A DNA stretch of 64,000 bases from Pseudomonas reidholzensis (GCF_900536025.1 NZ_UNOZ01000020.1:1-64000), one strand, 5' to 3'. Counted from the stretch's first letter, positions 1 to 8,607 are shown. Program-made: numbers and translations. Notes: generated by a model from the sequence alone, not told the origin.

Positions 1-4
1 TGCT

Positions 5-840
5 TCGGGGGGGCTTGGATGGGGGGCTTATCCATTTGGTGGGGTGGGGCTGATGGCCCCTTCCGCCCTTACGGCGGGTCACTTTTTTTCTTGGAAAAAA
101 GTAACCAAAAACCGCTTGCTCCTACATCCGGCCCTTCGCTGCGCTACGGGTTCCCTCACTCCGGCCTTGCTCCCGCGAGGACCGGGCTGTACGGGCCTTC
201 CTGGCCCGCAGCCCTTGCCGGCCTTCCTGGCCGTCACCCCGCTCCGCAAGACCTCCGTTCGGCCTCCTGAGGTCGCCAAGTTACGGGTGGCGCCTGGGCT
301 GGCGTTATCTTCGACAGTGGCAATGGTGGTGGATATTCGGGCCTCATCGCGGGCAAGCCCGCTCCCACAGGATAGTGTCGCTCTTTCGGTCAGCGGAGAT
401 CCTGTGGGAGCGGGCTTGCCCCGCGAATAGGCCGGAACTGCCAATGCAAATTCTGGCGCTGACGCGCTGTACCGCCCTTATAAACAAGCGAGAGCGAAGC
501 GATTCGCCAGCCGTCGCCCTGGCACTTGATCTGGCCCTTGATCTGGCTTGTGATCTTGATCTACCGCGACTTCAGGAGGCCGAACGCAGGTCTTGCGGAG
601 CGAGGTGACGGCCAGGAAGGCCGGCAAGGGCTGCGGGCCAGGAAGGCCCGTACAGCCCGGTCCTCGCGGGAGCAAGACCGGAGTGAGGGAACCCGTAGCG
701 CAGCGAAGGGCCGGATGCAGGAGCAAGCGGTTTTTGGTTACTTTTTTCCAAGAAAAAAAGTGACCCGCCGTAAGGGCGGAAGGGGCCAGTGGCCGCACCA
801 CAACATCTGGATAAGCCCCCAGTCAACAAGCCCCCCCCAC
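5..840. repeat. Long imperfect inverted repeat around a REP pair
   Basis: The stretch before the first gene holds no convincing gene. Its left arm (about 10-276) reappears as reverse complement at about 566-836. Both arms carry the same landmarks: a G-rich outer edge, ACTTTTTTTCTTGGAAAAAA, an AACCGCTTGCTCC block and a GGCCTCCTGA inner edge. They differ by only scattered substitutions. The spacer holds a REP pair and, at 529-563, short GATCTGGC/GATCTTGATC tandem repeats. ORFs of 77-143 codons read through both arms but only mirror each other, so I treat them as non-coding. Confidence 0.8.
340..433. repeat. REP pair (inverted)
   Basis: Two oppositely oriented REP units, GCGGGCAAGCCCGCTCCCAC and its near complement, are separated by about 30 bases and form a long hairpin. 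It lies at the centre of the larger inverted repeat. REP palindromes of this type are dispersed in P. putida-group genomes and are mobilised by RAYT transposases. No RAYT gene is visible here. Confidence 0.85.
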
Positions 841-842
841 CC

Positions 843-1718
843 TCAAAGCCACCAAGCCAGCACCACCGGCAACCACACAAACGACAGCATCGTAGAACAC
901 ATCACCAGGTTAGCCACCAACTCCGGCGAGCGATTCGCCCGCACCGCCAGCAGGTAGTTGAACACCGCCACCGGCATCGACGACTGCAGCACCAACACCG
1001 CCTTCTCCAGCGTCTCCAGCCCCAGCACCTCCCCCACGCCCCACCCCACCGCGCCCCCCAGCACAATCCGCAGCCCACCGAGCAGCAGCCCGCTGCCCAG
1101 ATGCTGCAGGCGAATGCTCGCCAACGACACACCCAGCGTCAGCAACATCAGCGGGATGGTCATCCCCCCAAGCAGGTCAGCCGTGTTCGCCAGCCAGGTA
1201 GGCAGCTCCCACTGCAGGAAAATGATCGGCATCGACCCCGCCAGGCTGATCACGATCGGGTTGCGCACCAGCCCCTTGAGCGAAGTGGCACCGCCCGACA
1301 CCGCAATCCCAAGGGTGAACTGAAAGATCGACAGCGCCAGGAAAAACGCCACGGCCAGCGCCAGCCCCTGTTCGCCGAAGGCATACAGGCTGATCGGCAG
1401 GCCCATGTTGCCCGTGTTGGGGTACATGAACGCCGGCAACAGCACCCGCCAGTCCAGGCCCGACAGCCGGCTGACGATGAACCCCAGCAAGGCCATGCCC
1501 AGCATGCACAGCACACAGGCCAGCGCCATGCTGGTAAACGCGGCCTGGTCCAGCCGGGTCCGGCTCAAGGTCGACAGCACCAGCGCCGGGGTGCCCACGG
1601 TCATCACCAGCCGGGCGATGAACTCGGTGGGGTAGTCGATCCCGCTGCGGGCCCAGGCGTAACCGATGCCTGCGACGATGAACACGGGCGCCAGAACGGC
1701 GAACAGCGAAGCCAGCAT
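843..1718 (-). CDS. AEC-family (auxin efflux carrier-like) permease
   Basis: The 291-residue protein is almost entirely hydrophobic, with about ten predicted membrane segments. It opens with the family-typical FAVLAPVFIVAGIGY helix and carries the PNTGNMGLP loop of Mem_trans/AEC transporters. Family members export or exchange small organic anions; the substrate cannot be read from sequence. The start has a good ribosome site (GGAGGGCAAGG just upstream). The stop lies only a few bases from the outer end of the large inverted repeat, so the repeat may serve as its 3' boundary. It is separated from the cio operon by about 97 bases and is probably its own unit. Confidence 0.85.
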   Translation of the reverse strand: MLASLFAVLAPVFIVAGIGYAWARSGIDYPTEFIARLVMTVGTPALVLSTLSRTRLDQAAFTSMALACVLCMLGMALLGFIVSRLSGLDWRVLLPAFMYPNTGNMGLPISLYAFGEQGLALAVAFFLALSIFQFTLGIAVSGGATSLKGLVRNPIVISLAGSMPIIFLQWELPTWLANTADLLGGMTIPLMLLTLGVSLASIRLQHLGSGLLLGGLRIVLGGAVGWGVGEVLGLETLEKAVLVLQSSMPVAVFNYLLAVRANRSPELVANLVMCSTMLSFVWLPVVLAWWL

Positions 1719-1815
1719 GTACCTTGCCCTCCCTGGCGATCAGGGGCTGATCGACCTAAGGCGGGCATTATGCCGCACCACCGCCAGGGAACAGAAACGG
1801 ATCGGCGCAAATGCC

Positions 1816-1965
1816 TCACCCCGTCATGCCGGCAAACTTCATGGCCACCCGTGTCGCCAGTGCAACCGCGCCCAGCGCCATCACGCTGGCCGCCCAGATC
1901 GTCACCAGCCACAGCAGCCGTTTGCCCAGCCCCGGCGCCTTGCCGGTGGATGCATGCAGGCTCAA
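1816..1965 (-). CDS. DUF2474 micro-protein of the CIO oxidase
   Basis: This 49-residue protein has a basic N-terminus (GKAPGLGKRLLW) and one membrane helix (VTIWAASVMALGAVALATRV). It starts at a TTG that overlaps the cioB TGA stop (TTGA), so translational coupling is likely. Small single-helix proteins encoded after bd-type oxidase subunits (CydX/CydY-like, DUF2474 in Pseudomonas) are accessory subunits that stabilise the complex. DUF2474 assignment is from overall pattern and position. It lacks an ATG and is easily missed by gene callers. Confidence 0.75.
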   Translation of the reverse strand: MSLHASTGKAPGLGKRLLWLVTIWAASVMALGAVALATRVAMKFAGMTG

Positions 1966-2969
1966 TGGAACACCTCGCCGACCTTCACCTTGCCGCGGAA
2001 CACGTAATACGACCACGCCGAATAGCCGAGGATGAACGGGATGATCAACAGCGCCCCGACCAGTGCAAAGCCCAGGCTCTGCGGCGGCCCGGCCGCTTCC
2101 CAAATGGTCAGGCTGGGCGGCAGTACGTACGGCCAGATGCTGATCAGCAAACCGGTGTAGCCCAGGAAGATCAGCCCCAGCGACCAGACGAAAGGCCCGG
2201 CATGCGGCTCGCCTCGCAGCGACCTGAGGATCGCCCAGGTCGCCACCAGCACCAGCACGGGCACCGGCAGGAAGAACCAGAAGTTCGGCAGGCTGAACCA
2301 GCGGTCGAAGATCGCTGGATGGGTCAGCGGCGTCCAGATGCTCACCACCAGCATCGACAGCACCGTCGCCAGGGTGATCGGCCCGGTGGCGCGGATGATC
2401 CGTGCCTGCAGCGGGCCTTCGGTCTTGAGCACCAGCCAGGTCGCGCCGAGCAGTGCATAGGCAATCACCACGCCGAACCCGCAGAACACATTGAACGCCG
2501 TCAGCCAGCTCATCACGCCGTCCGTGGCCACCCCGTCGACGATCTCGTGACCCTCGATGAACGCCCCCAGGATCACCCCCTGGAAGAACGCCGCGACAAA
2601 CGAGCCGGACATGAACGCGCGGTCCCAGAACGGCTTGTGCGCCTCGTCGGCCTTGAACCGGAACTCGAACGACACGCCTCGCCAGACCAGCCCCAACAAC
2701 AGCCCCAGCGCCGGCAGGTAGAGTGCGCTGAGCAAGATCGCATAGACCTTGGGAAACGCCGCCATCAGCCCTGCCCCGCCCAGCACCAGCCAGGTCTCGT
2801 TGCCGTCCCAGACCGGCGCCACGGTGTTGACCATGGTGTCGCGGTGGTCGCGCTCCGGGATGAACGGAAAGAGGATGCCGATGCCCAGGTCGAAACCGTC
2901 GGTGATCACATACATCATCACGCCGAAGCCGATCACCAGAAACCAGATCAGTGGTAGATCAATACCCAT
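1962..2969 (-). CDS. cioB: Cyanide-insensitive terminal oxidase subunit II (CioB)
   Basis: The 335-residue membrane protein belongs to the CydB/CioB family, the second subunit of bd-type quinol oxidases in the inner membrane. GFDLG near residue 25 and the WDGNETWLV signature near residues 53-61 are diagnostic, followed by about seven further helices. With CioA it oxidises ubiquinol and reduces O2 to water without proton pumping, and the CIO type is known to tolerate cyanide. It starts 15 bases after cioA with a GGGAG ribosome site, and its stop overlaps the DUF2474 start. The neighbouring sulfite reductase rather than housekeeping genes makes this look like a specialised, possibly second, CIO copy. 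Confidence 0.93.
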   Translation of the reverse strand: MGIDLPLIWFLVIGFGVMMYVITDGFDLGIGILFPFIPERDHRDTMVNTVAPVWDGNETWLVLGGAGLMAAFPKVYAILLSALYLPALGLLLGLVWRGVSFEFRFKADEAHKPFWDRAFMSGSFVAAFFQGVILGAFIEGHEIVDGVATDGVMSWLTAFNVFCGFGVVIAYALLGATWLVLKTEGPLQARIIRATGPITLATVLSMLVVSIWTPLTHPAIFDRWFSLPNFWFFLPVPVLVLVATWAILRSLRGEPHAGPFVWSLGLIFLGYTGLLISIWPYVLPPSLTIWEAAGPPQSLGFALVGALLIIPFILGYSAWSYYVFRGKVKVGEVFH

Positions 2970-2984
2970 TTTCCAACACTCCCG

Positions 2985-4409
2985 TCAGTGCTTGTTCACG
3001 AGGCTTGAATACAGCGAGCCATCGACCGCCGACAGCGGTCGGGCCGGTCGCTGGTTGTCCGTCAGCGGTGCGCCGAGCGCTTCGTGCTCATGCGCCTGCG
3101 GCCCCTTGCCGACCAGGCGCAGCATGTACACCACGCCCGTGCCGAAAATGCCCAGGTACATCACCACCAGCACCACCAGGCCGACCGTCAGGGTCATCGC
3201 CGAATGATTGGAGACGGCATCCTCGGTGCGCATCAGCCCGTACACCACCCACGGCTGACGGCCGATTTCGGTGACGTACCAGCCGGCCAGCAACGCCACC
3301 AGGCCGGACGGCCCCATCCACAGGGCGAAACGCGCCAGTGCTGTGGACCGGTACAAGCGCCGGCGCCAACGCAGCCACAGGCCGTAGACGCCGAGCAGGA
3401 CCATCAGCAGGCCAAGGCCAACCATGACCCGGAACGACCAGAAGACGATGGTCGCGTTGGGCCGGTCCTCGCGGACGAAGTCCTTCAGGGCCGGGATATG
3501 GCCGTCCCAGCTGTGGGTCAGGATCAGGCTGGCCAGGTTGGGGATCTCGACCTTGTAGCGGGTGGTTTCGGCGTCCATGTCGGGGATCCCGAACAGGATC
3601 AGCGGCACGCCCTGGCCCGGGGTATTGCTCCAGTGGCCCTCCATCGCGGCGATCTTCGCCGGTTGGTGCTTGAGGGTGTTGAGGCCGTGCAGGTCGCCGA
3701 TCAGCACCTGCAACGGTGCGGTGAACAGCAGCATCCACATGGCCATCGAGAACATCCGCGTGACCGCCGTGCTGCGGTTGCCACGCAGCATGTGCCAGGC
3801 CGCCGAAGCGCCGACGAACAACGCCGTCGAGAGCATGGCCGCCGTCACCATGTGCGCCAGGCGATAGGGGAATGACGGGTTGAAGATGATCGCCAGCCAG
3901 TCCACCGGCACCACGATGCCGTTGATCACTTCATGGCCTTGCGGCGTCTGCATCCAGCTGTTGGAAGCGAGGATCCAGGTCGCCGAGATCATCGTGCCGA
4001 CCGCCACCATGGCCGTGGCGAAGAAGTGCAGGCCGCGCCCGACCTTGTTCCAGCCGAACAGCATGACGCCAAGGAAGCCAGCCTCGAGGAAGAACGCCGT
4101 CAACACCTCATAGGTCAGCAGCGGGCCGGTGATGCTGCCGGCGAACTGCGAATAGAAGCTCCAGTTGGTGCCGAACTGATAGGCCATGACCAGCCCGGAG
4201 ACCACCCCCATGGCGAAGTTGACCGCGAAGATCTTCGACCAGAAGTGGTACAGGTCGAGGTAGGCGTTGTCCTTCTTGTACAGCCACAAGCCCTCCAGCA
4301 CCGCGAGGAACGAGGCCAGGCCGATGGTGATGGCCGGAAAGATGATGTGGAAGGTAATGGTGAAACCGAACTGAATACGTGCCAGCTCCAAGGCTGTCAG
4401 GCTGAACAT
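2985..4409 (-). CDS. cioA: Cyanide-insensitive terminal oxidase subunit I (CioA)
   Basis: This 474-residue CydA-family subunit carries the hemes. It begins with ALELARIQFGFTITFH, whose His21 corresponds to the E. coli His19 high-spin heme ligand. The helices around AHKVVSG-like NFAMGVVSGLVMAYQFGTNW and the later YRLAHMVTAAML are typical. Length is near the usual value for CioA, and the Q-loop looks short, as in the CIO subtype. The ATG lies only two bases after the DUF934 stop, so it is co-transcribed and probably co-translated with the sulfite-reduction genes upstream. The product is an inner-membrane quinol oxidase subunit. Confidence 0.93.
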   Translation of the reverse strand: MFSLTALELARIQFGFTITFHIIFPAITIGLASFLAVLEGLWLYKKDNAYLDLYHFWSKIFAVNFAMGVVSGLVMAYQFGTNWSFYSQFAGSITGPLLTYEVLTAFFLEAGFLGVMLFGWNKVGRGLHFFATAMVAVGTMISATWILASNSWMQTPQGHEVINGIVVPVDWLAIIFNPSFPYRLAHMVTAAMLSTALFVGASAAWHMLRGNRSTAVTRMFSMAMWMLLFTAPLQVLIGDLHGLNTLKHQPAKIAAMEGHWSNTPGQGVPLILFGIPDMDAETTRYKVEIPNLASLILTHSWDGHIPALKDFVREDRPNATIVFWSFRVMVGLGLLMVLLGVYGLWLRWRRRLYRSTALARFALWMGPSGLVALLAGWYVTEIGRQPWVVYGLMRTEDAVSNHSAMTLTVGLVVLVVMYLGIFGTGVVYMLRLVGKGPQAHEHEALGAPLTDNQRPARPLSAVDGSLYSSLVNKH

Positions 4410-4411
4410 GG

Positions 4412-4897
4412 TTATGCCTCATGACGATGGGAAAGGCGCTCGAGCAGCGTGCGTGGCCGGGCCTGCGCCTGCAGGCGGGCGTCTGCCGCCTGCTGCCAGC
4501 GCACCACGGGCACCGTCGGCGGTGCGAGCAGGCTGGTGAAACCGCACTGCAGCAGCATCGCGAACTGGTCGGGCAGCATCGGCCCGGCGGCGCGCAGGTC
4601 GCCGGCGAACGCATAGCGCTCGCGCAGCAGCCGCGCCAGGGTGAAACCGCGGCCGTCGCGTGACTTGGGGAAGTCGATGACCAGCAGCTCGAGCTCGGCC
4701 AGCAGCCCCAGCAACGCTTCGGGCTGCTGGTCGGCATCGACCCACAGGCCTTTGGCCGGCACGCCGAACTGTTGCTGGAACGCCTCCCACTGGCTCAACG
4801 CGACGACGCTGCGTTCGCTGGCCACCAGCGGCGTTTCTGGCTCCTGGTACAGCCAAGGGTCCGGGCTGGGCAGGCCGTTAAGATCAATGAGCGTCAC
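4412..4897 (-). CDS. DUF934 protein linked to sulfite reduction
   Basis: I choose the GTG at 4897, which overlaps the last codons of the sulfite reductase gene and gives a 161-residue protein starting VTLIDLNGLP. A longer reading from 4990 adds a Ser/Arg/Cys-rich shadow with no family character. DUF934 proteins are usually encoded next to cysI or cysH in proteobacteria and are called probable oxidoreductases; the biochemical role is not established. The central VIDFPKSRDGRGFTLARLLR stretch is the recognisable core. Overlap with the gene before and a 2-base gap to cioA place it in the middle of one operon. Confidence 0.82.
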   Translation of the reverse strand: MTLIDLNGLPSPDPWLYQEPETPLVASERSVVALSQWEAFQQQFGVPAKGLWVDADQQPEALLGLLAELELLVIDFPKSRDGRGFTLARLLRERYAFAGDLRAAGPMLPDQFAMLLQCGFTSLLAPPTVPVVRWQQAADARLQAQARPRTLLERLSHRHEA

Positions 4898-6899
4898 GCA
4901 GCACCTCCTTGAACACGTCGATGCCGATGCGCCGGTAGGTGTCGAGGAAGCGCTCGTGCGCAACGCGCTCGCGCAGGTAGATCGCGACAATCGCGTCGAC
5001 CACCTCCGGGACCGCCTCGTAGCTCACCGAACGGCCCAGGATGGTGCCGACCGCCGCGTCTTCGCCCGCGCTGCCGCCCAGGGTGATCTGGTAGTTTTCA
5101 TGGCCCGCCTTGTCCAGGCCGAGAATGCCGATGTGCGCGACATGGTGATGGGCGCAGGCATTGATACAGCCGGACACGTTGAGCTTGAGTTCGCCGATCT
5201 CGCGCTGCCGCGCCTCGTCGAAGCGCAACGCGATGCGCTGGGCGACCGGCACCGAACGGGCCGTCGCCAGGCTGCAGTAGTCCATGCCGGGGCAGGCGAT
5301 CGAGTCGGAGATCAGGTTGACGTTGGCCGTCCCCAGCCCCGCCTCGCGCAATGTCTGCCACAGCGGGTACAGGGTACTCAGGCGGACATGCGGTAACACC
5401 AGGTTCTGCTCGTGCGACACGCGGATCTCGTTGAGCGAATGGACCTCGGCCAGGTCGGCGATCAGGCGCATTTCCTCGGCGCTGACGTCGCCGGGGATCC
5501 CGCCCTTGGGCTTGAGCGAGATGACCACGCTGATGTAGCCGCGCTTCTTGTGCGGGTGAGTGTTGCTGCGCACCCAGTGGGCGAACGCGACATCGCTGTT
5601 GCGAGCCTCGAGGTAAGGCTCACAGATCCCTGGGAGTTGTTCGAACGCCGGTTTGACGAAACGCGCGTCAATCGCCTCGACGATGCCCGGCTCGAGGTAC
5701 TGACGGTCAGCCGGGAGGCTGGCGAACTCGGCCTCGATCATCTCGATGAAGCGTGCCGGCTTGAGTTCGCGGACGAGGATCTTGATCCGCGCCTTGTACA
5801 GGTTGTCGCGCCGGCCGAGCGTGTTGTACACCCGCAGGATCGCCTCGACATACCGCAGCAGCTCGCGCTCCGGCAGCCACTCACGCACCAGCGTACCGAC
5901 GATGGGCGTACGCCCCAGCCCTCCCCCGGCATAGATCTGCAGGCCCACCTGGCCGTGCTCATTGCGCCGGGCAAGGATGCCGATGTCGTGAAAACGCACC
6001 GCGGCCCGGTCGATCGGGCTGCCGGTGATGGCGATCTTGAACTTGCGTGGCAGGTAGGTGAACTCGGGGTGGTCGGTGGACCACTGACGGAGGACCTCGG
6101 CATGCACGCGCGGGTCGATCACTTCGTCCTCGGCGGCGCCGGCAAAATGGTCGGTGGTGACGTTGCGAATGCAGTTGCCGCTGGTCTGGATACAGTGCAA
6201 GTCGGCGTCGGCAAGGGCCGAAAGGATCTCGGGCGTGTCACTCAGGTGCGGCCAGTTGAACTGGATGTTCTGCCGCGTGGTGAGGTGGCCGTAGCCTTTG
6301 TCGTAGGTACTGGCGACGTGCGCCAGCCGGCGCAACTGAAGGGCGCTGAGGGTGCCGTAGGGGATGGCCACGCGCAGCATGTAACCGTGCAGTTGCAGGT
6401 ACAGGCCGTTCATCAGCCGGTAGACCTTGAACGCCTCTTCGTCGAGCTCGCCACTGAGGCGGCGCGCCACTTGCTGCTGAAACGCGTCGGCACGCGCCCT
6501 GAGGAACTCGCGCTCGAAGGGGTCGTAGCGGTACACGCCAGCGTTGGCGGGTAGCTCAGCCTCAACGGGGCGGGCCCGTTCGCGCCGCTCGGCCGCCGCC
6601 ACAACGGGCATGGCCTGCTTGCCGAGGTCGGTGCGTACCGAAGGGCCCCGGGCCCGCAAACGCTCGCGCAGGGCGATCGGCTCGATCACCCCGGCCACCT
6701 GCCGCGCAGCGCAAGGTACAGGGCCAACCACCTGGTTGGCCTTGACCGACTGCTCGGCCGCCAGCGTAGCCGCCTCGAGCTGTAGCGCGTCGAAGCCACT
6801 CGCCTGTTCCAGGCGCTCGACCCACTCATGCCCTGCGTTCAACCAGACGACAGCGCCATCGCCGAGGCGATTGGCGCAGATCAGATGGCAGTCATTCAT
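4884..6899 (-). CDS. DUF2849-sulfite/nitrite reductase fusion (CysI-like)
   Basis: The 671-residue protein is about 120 residues longer than ordinary Pseudomonas CysI. Residues 1 to about 95 match DUF2849 by pattern (ANRLGDGAVVWLNAG, VVGPV, RERLRARGPSVRTDLG), a domain usually made as a separate small protein beside cysI in alphaproteobacteria. The rest is the siroheme/[4Fe-4S] reductase: YDPFEREFL, YGHLTTRQNIQFNW, SGNCIRN, and iron-sulfur cysteines in CPGMDYC and SGCINAC. It should reduce sulfite (or nitrite) to sulfide in the cytoplasm. The ATG at 6899 has GGAG upstream; a TTG three bases earlier is less likely. It is the first gene of the operon that contains cioAB. Confidence 0.88.
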   Translation of the reverse strand: MNDCHLICANRLGDGAVVWLNAGHEWVERLEQASGFDALQLEAATLAAEQSVKANQVVGPVPCAARQVAGVIEPIALRERLRARGPSVRTDLGKQAMPVVAAAERRERARPVEAELPANAGVYRYDPFEREFLRARADAFQQQVARRLSGELDEEAFKVYRLMNGLYLQLHGYMLRVAIPYGTLSALQLRRLAHVASTYDKGYGHLTTRQNIQFNWPHLSDTPEILSALADADLHCIQTSGNCIRNVTTDHFAGAAEDEVIDPRVHAEVLRQWSTDHPEFTYLPRKFKIAITGSPIDRAAVRFHDIGILARRNEHGQVGLQIYAGGGLGRTPIVGTLVREWLPERELLRYVEAILRVYNTLGRRDNLYKARIKILVRELKPARFIEMIEAEFASLPADRQYLEPGIVEAIDARFVKPAFEQLPGICEPYLEARNSDVAFAHWVRSNTHPHKKRGYISVVISLKPKGGIPGDVSAEEMRLIADLAEVHSLNEIRVSHEQNLVLPHVRLSTLYPLWQTLREAGLGTANVNLISDSIACPGMDYCSLATARSVPVAQRIALRFDEARQREIGELKLNVSGCINACAHHHVAHIGILGLDKAGHENYQITLGGSAGEDAAVGTILGRSVSYEAVPEVVDAIVAIYLRERVAHERFLDTYRRIGIDVFKEVLRDAH

Positions 6900-6979
6900 C
6901 AAACATCTCCATGACTGGCAGCCCAGAAGCGCTTATCGTTGCAACCCTGCCGCGCCTCGCTGGTGCCTGACAATAATTT

Positions 6980-7050
6980 CCATACAGAGTCCGTTTGTAT
7001 GGATTTATTACTTAACCGTATGCCATGTTATGCTTGAGTGTATGGATTTA
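6980..7050. promoter_or_regulatory. Candidate MocR operator in divergent promoter region
   Basis: Between the divergent fusion reductase and MocR genes, the 11-mer GTATGGATTTA occurs twice in direct orientation (6997-7007 and 7040-7050), 43 bases apart. An inverted CCATAC lies at 6980-6985 and a partial GTATGC at 7018. MocR/PdxR regulators commonly bind spaced direct repeats in such divergent regions, so this is a good operator candidate. Binding is inferred. Confidence 0.6.
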
Positions 7051-7067
7051 CAACCTGGGGAATTCGC

Positions 7068-8474
7068 ATGCCTCTCGCCGAAGAGTCGAAGAAAACGGCT
7101 CAAGCCCAATGGATTAGGCCCTTCAAGGCGAAGGGCGGAGCCAGATACATACAGATCGCAGATATGATCGCAGAATCCATACAATCGGGTTCTTTGCAGG
7201 CCGGTGATCAGGTTCCACCGCAACGGACCCTGGCCGCTGAGCTGGGCGTCGACCTGACGACCGTGACCCGCGCCTATGCCGAAGCGCGCAACCGCGGCTT
7301 GATCGCCTCGTACGGCGGCCGCGGTTCGTTCGTCATGGGTGCCAGCGCGCCCGGCGCTCAGGCACGTATCGACCTGACCATGAACATCCCGCCGCAGCCG
7401 GCCAATGGCTCGATGGCCGAGCGGGTCGGCAAGGGCCTCGAGGAGGTGTTGCGCCGCCAGCGCATCGAAGCCCTGTCGACCTACCAGGACGAGCCGGGCA
7501 CGCGCAGCGCGGTGCAGGCCGGCCAAGCCTGGCTGCAGCCTGCCCTGGGCGACCTGGACCTGCGCGGGCTGAGCGTGTGTGCCGGCTCGCAGGCGGCGAT
7601 CTTCGCCATCCTGTCGTCGACCACCCGGCCCGGTGACAGCGTGCTCTGCGACCCCCTGACCTACCCCGGCTTGCTGCTGGCGGCGCGCCAGCTGGGCCTG
7701 CGCGTGGTGGCGGTCGAGGGCGATGCCGACGGCATGCGCCCGGATGCCCTGGAGCGCGCCCAGCAGCAGAGCGGCGCGCGCCTGCTGTACCTCAACCCGA
7801 CGTTCAACAACCCGACGGCGCAGACCATGCCTGCCGGGCGCCGCGCGCAGATCGCCGCGACCCTGCTGCGCCTGCAGCTGACGCTGATCGAGGACGACCC
7901 CTACCGCTACCTGCTGGACGACGCACCCGCACCGATCGCCACCTTGACCGGCGGCGCCAACACCTACTACCTCGCCTCGCTGTCGAAATGCCTGTGGCCG
8001 AGCCTGCGCACCTCGTTCGTGCTGCCGCCGCGGGACGACGATGGCGACCGCCTGCACGCCGGCCTGCGGGCGGCGAGCATGGGCTGCTCGGGGTTGCTGC
8101 TGGGCCTGGTCGAGCACTGGATCCGCAGTGGTACCGCCAAGGCCCTGGTCGAGGAGATCCAGCGTGAGGCGCGGGCGCGCCAACAGCTGGCGCGCAGCCT
8201 CTTGAGCCACGAGGTGCAGACCCACCCCAGCGGCCTGCACCTGTGGCTGCCGCTGCCAGCGCACTGGAACCAGAGCCTGTTCACCCACGCCCTCGACGAG
8301 GTCGGGGTGAATGTCGCCGGCGCCGACTCGTTCAGTGTGTCGGCGCAGGCCCAGGATGCCGTGCGGGTGTCGCTCGGCGGCGCCGCCGACCAGGCCAGCC
8401 TGGGCCTGGCGCTGCGCAAGATCGAGGCCTTGCTCAAGGAAGACCGCCGGCGCAACTCGCGCGCGTTCGTCTGA
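7068..8474 (+). CDS. MocR-type regulator (GntR HTH plus PLP aminotransferase fold)
   Basis: From the ATG at 7068 (GGGGAA ribosome site) the protein is 468 residues. The N-terminal GntR winged helix spans about residues 25-90 (QIADMIAESIQSGSLQAGDQVPPQRTLA is the start of it), followed by a fold-type I aminotransferase domain. SLSKCLWPSLR contains the lysine expected to bind pyridoxal phosphate, and LNPTFNNPT is the usual substrate-side motif. It is divergent from the sulfite reductase/cioAB operon and probably controls it and itself. The effector is unknown; an amino acid or PLP-linked ligand is usual for the family. A GTG start ten codons earlier is possible. Confidence 0.88.
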   Translation: MPLAEESKKTAQAQWIRPFKAKGGARYIQIADMIAESIQSGSLQAGDQVPPQRTLAAELGVDLTTVTRAYAEARNRGLIASYGGRGSFVMGASAPGAQARIDLTMNIPPQPANGSMAERVGKGLEEVLRRQRIEALSTYQDEPGTRSAVQAGQAWLQPALGDLDLRGLSVCAGSQAAIFAILSSTTRPGDSVLCDPLTYPGLLLAARQLGLRVVAVEGDADGMRPDALERAQQQSGARLLYLNPTFNNPTAQTMPAGRRAQIAATLLRLQLTLIEDDPYRYLLDDAPAPIATLTGGANTYYLASLSKCLWPSLRTSFVLPPRDDDGDRLHAGLRAASMGCSGLLLGLVEHWIRSGTAKALVEEIQREARARQQLARSLLSHEVQTHPSGLHLWLPLPAHWNQSLFTHALDEVGVNVAGADSFSVSAQAQDAVRVSLGGAADQASLGLALRKIEALLKEDRRRNSRAFV

Positions 8475-8479
8475 AAACA

Positions 8480-8504
8480 CCCCTGCGGCCTCTGGTCGCA
8501 GGGG
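8480..8504 (+). terminator. Stem-loop after the MocR gene
   Basis: CCCCTGCG and CGCAGGGG form a perfect 8-bp stem with a 9-base loop, six bases after the stop. No T-run follows, so intrinsic termination is uncertain. Confidence 0.5.
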
Positions 8505-8607
8505 TAGCCCCCTTGGCAAATTCTGCGCAGGGCTTAGAATCGCGCCTCCTTTTCGCCAGTCACCTCGCAAGGTGGCCTGCCCCCGATGCCGTCAATGAGG
8601 TCGTGTC

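Noticed and set aside
789..2957. 722-codon plus-strand ORF rich in His, Gln and Arg
   Set aside because: It lies antisense to the AEC permease and cioB, has biased low-complexity composition and no ribosome site.
7008..8570. 520-codon minus-strand ORF opposite the MocR gene
   Set aside because: A high-GC shadow frame; the plus strand encodes a clear GntR/aminotransferase protein.
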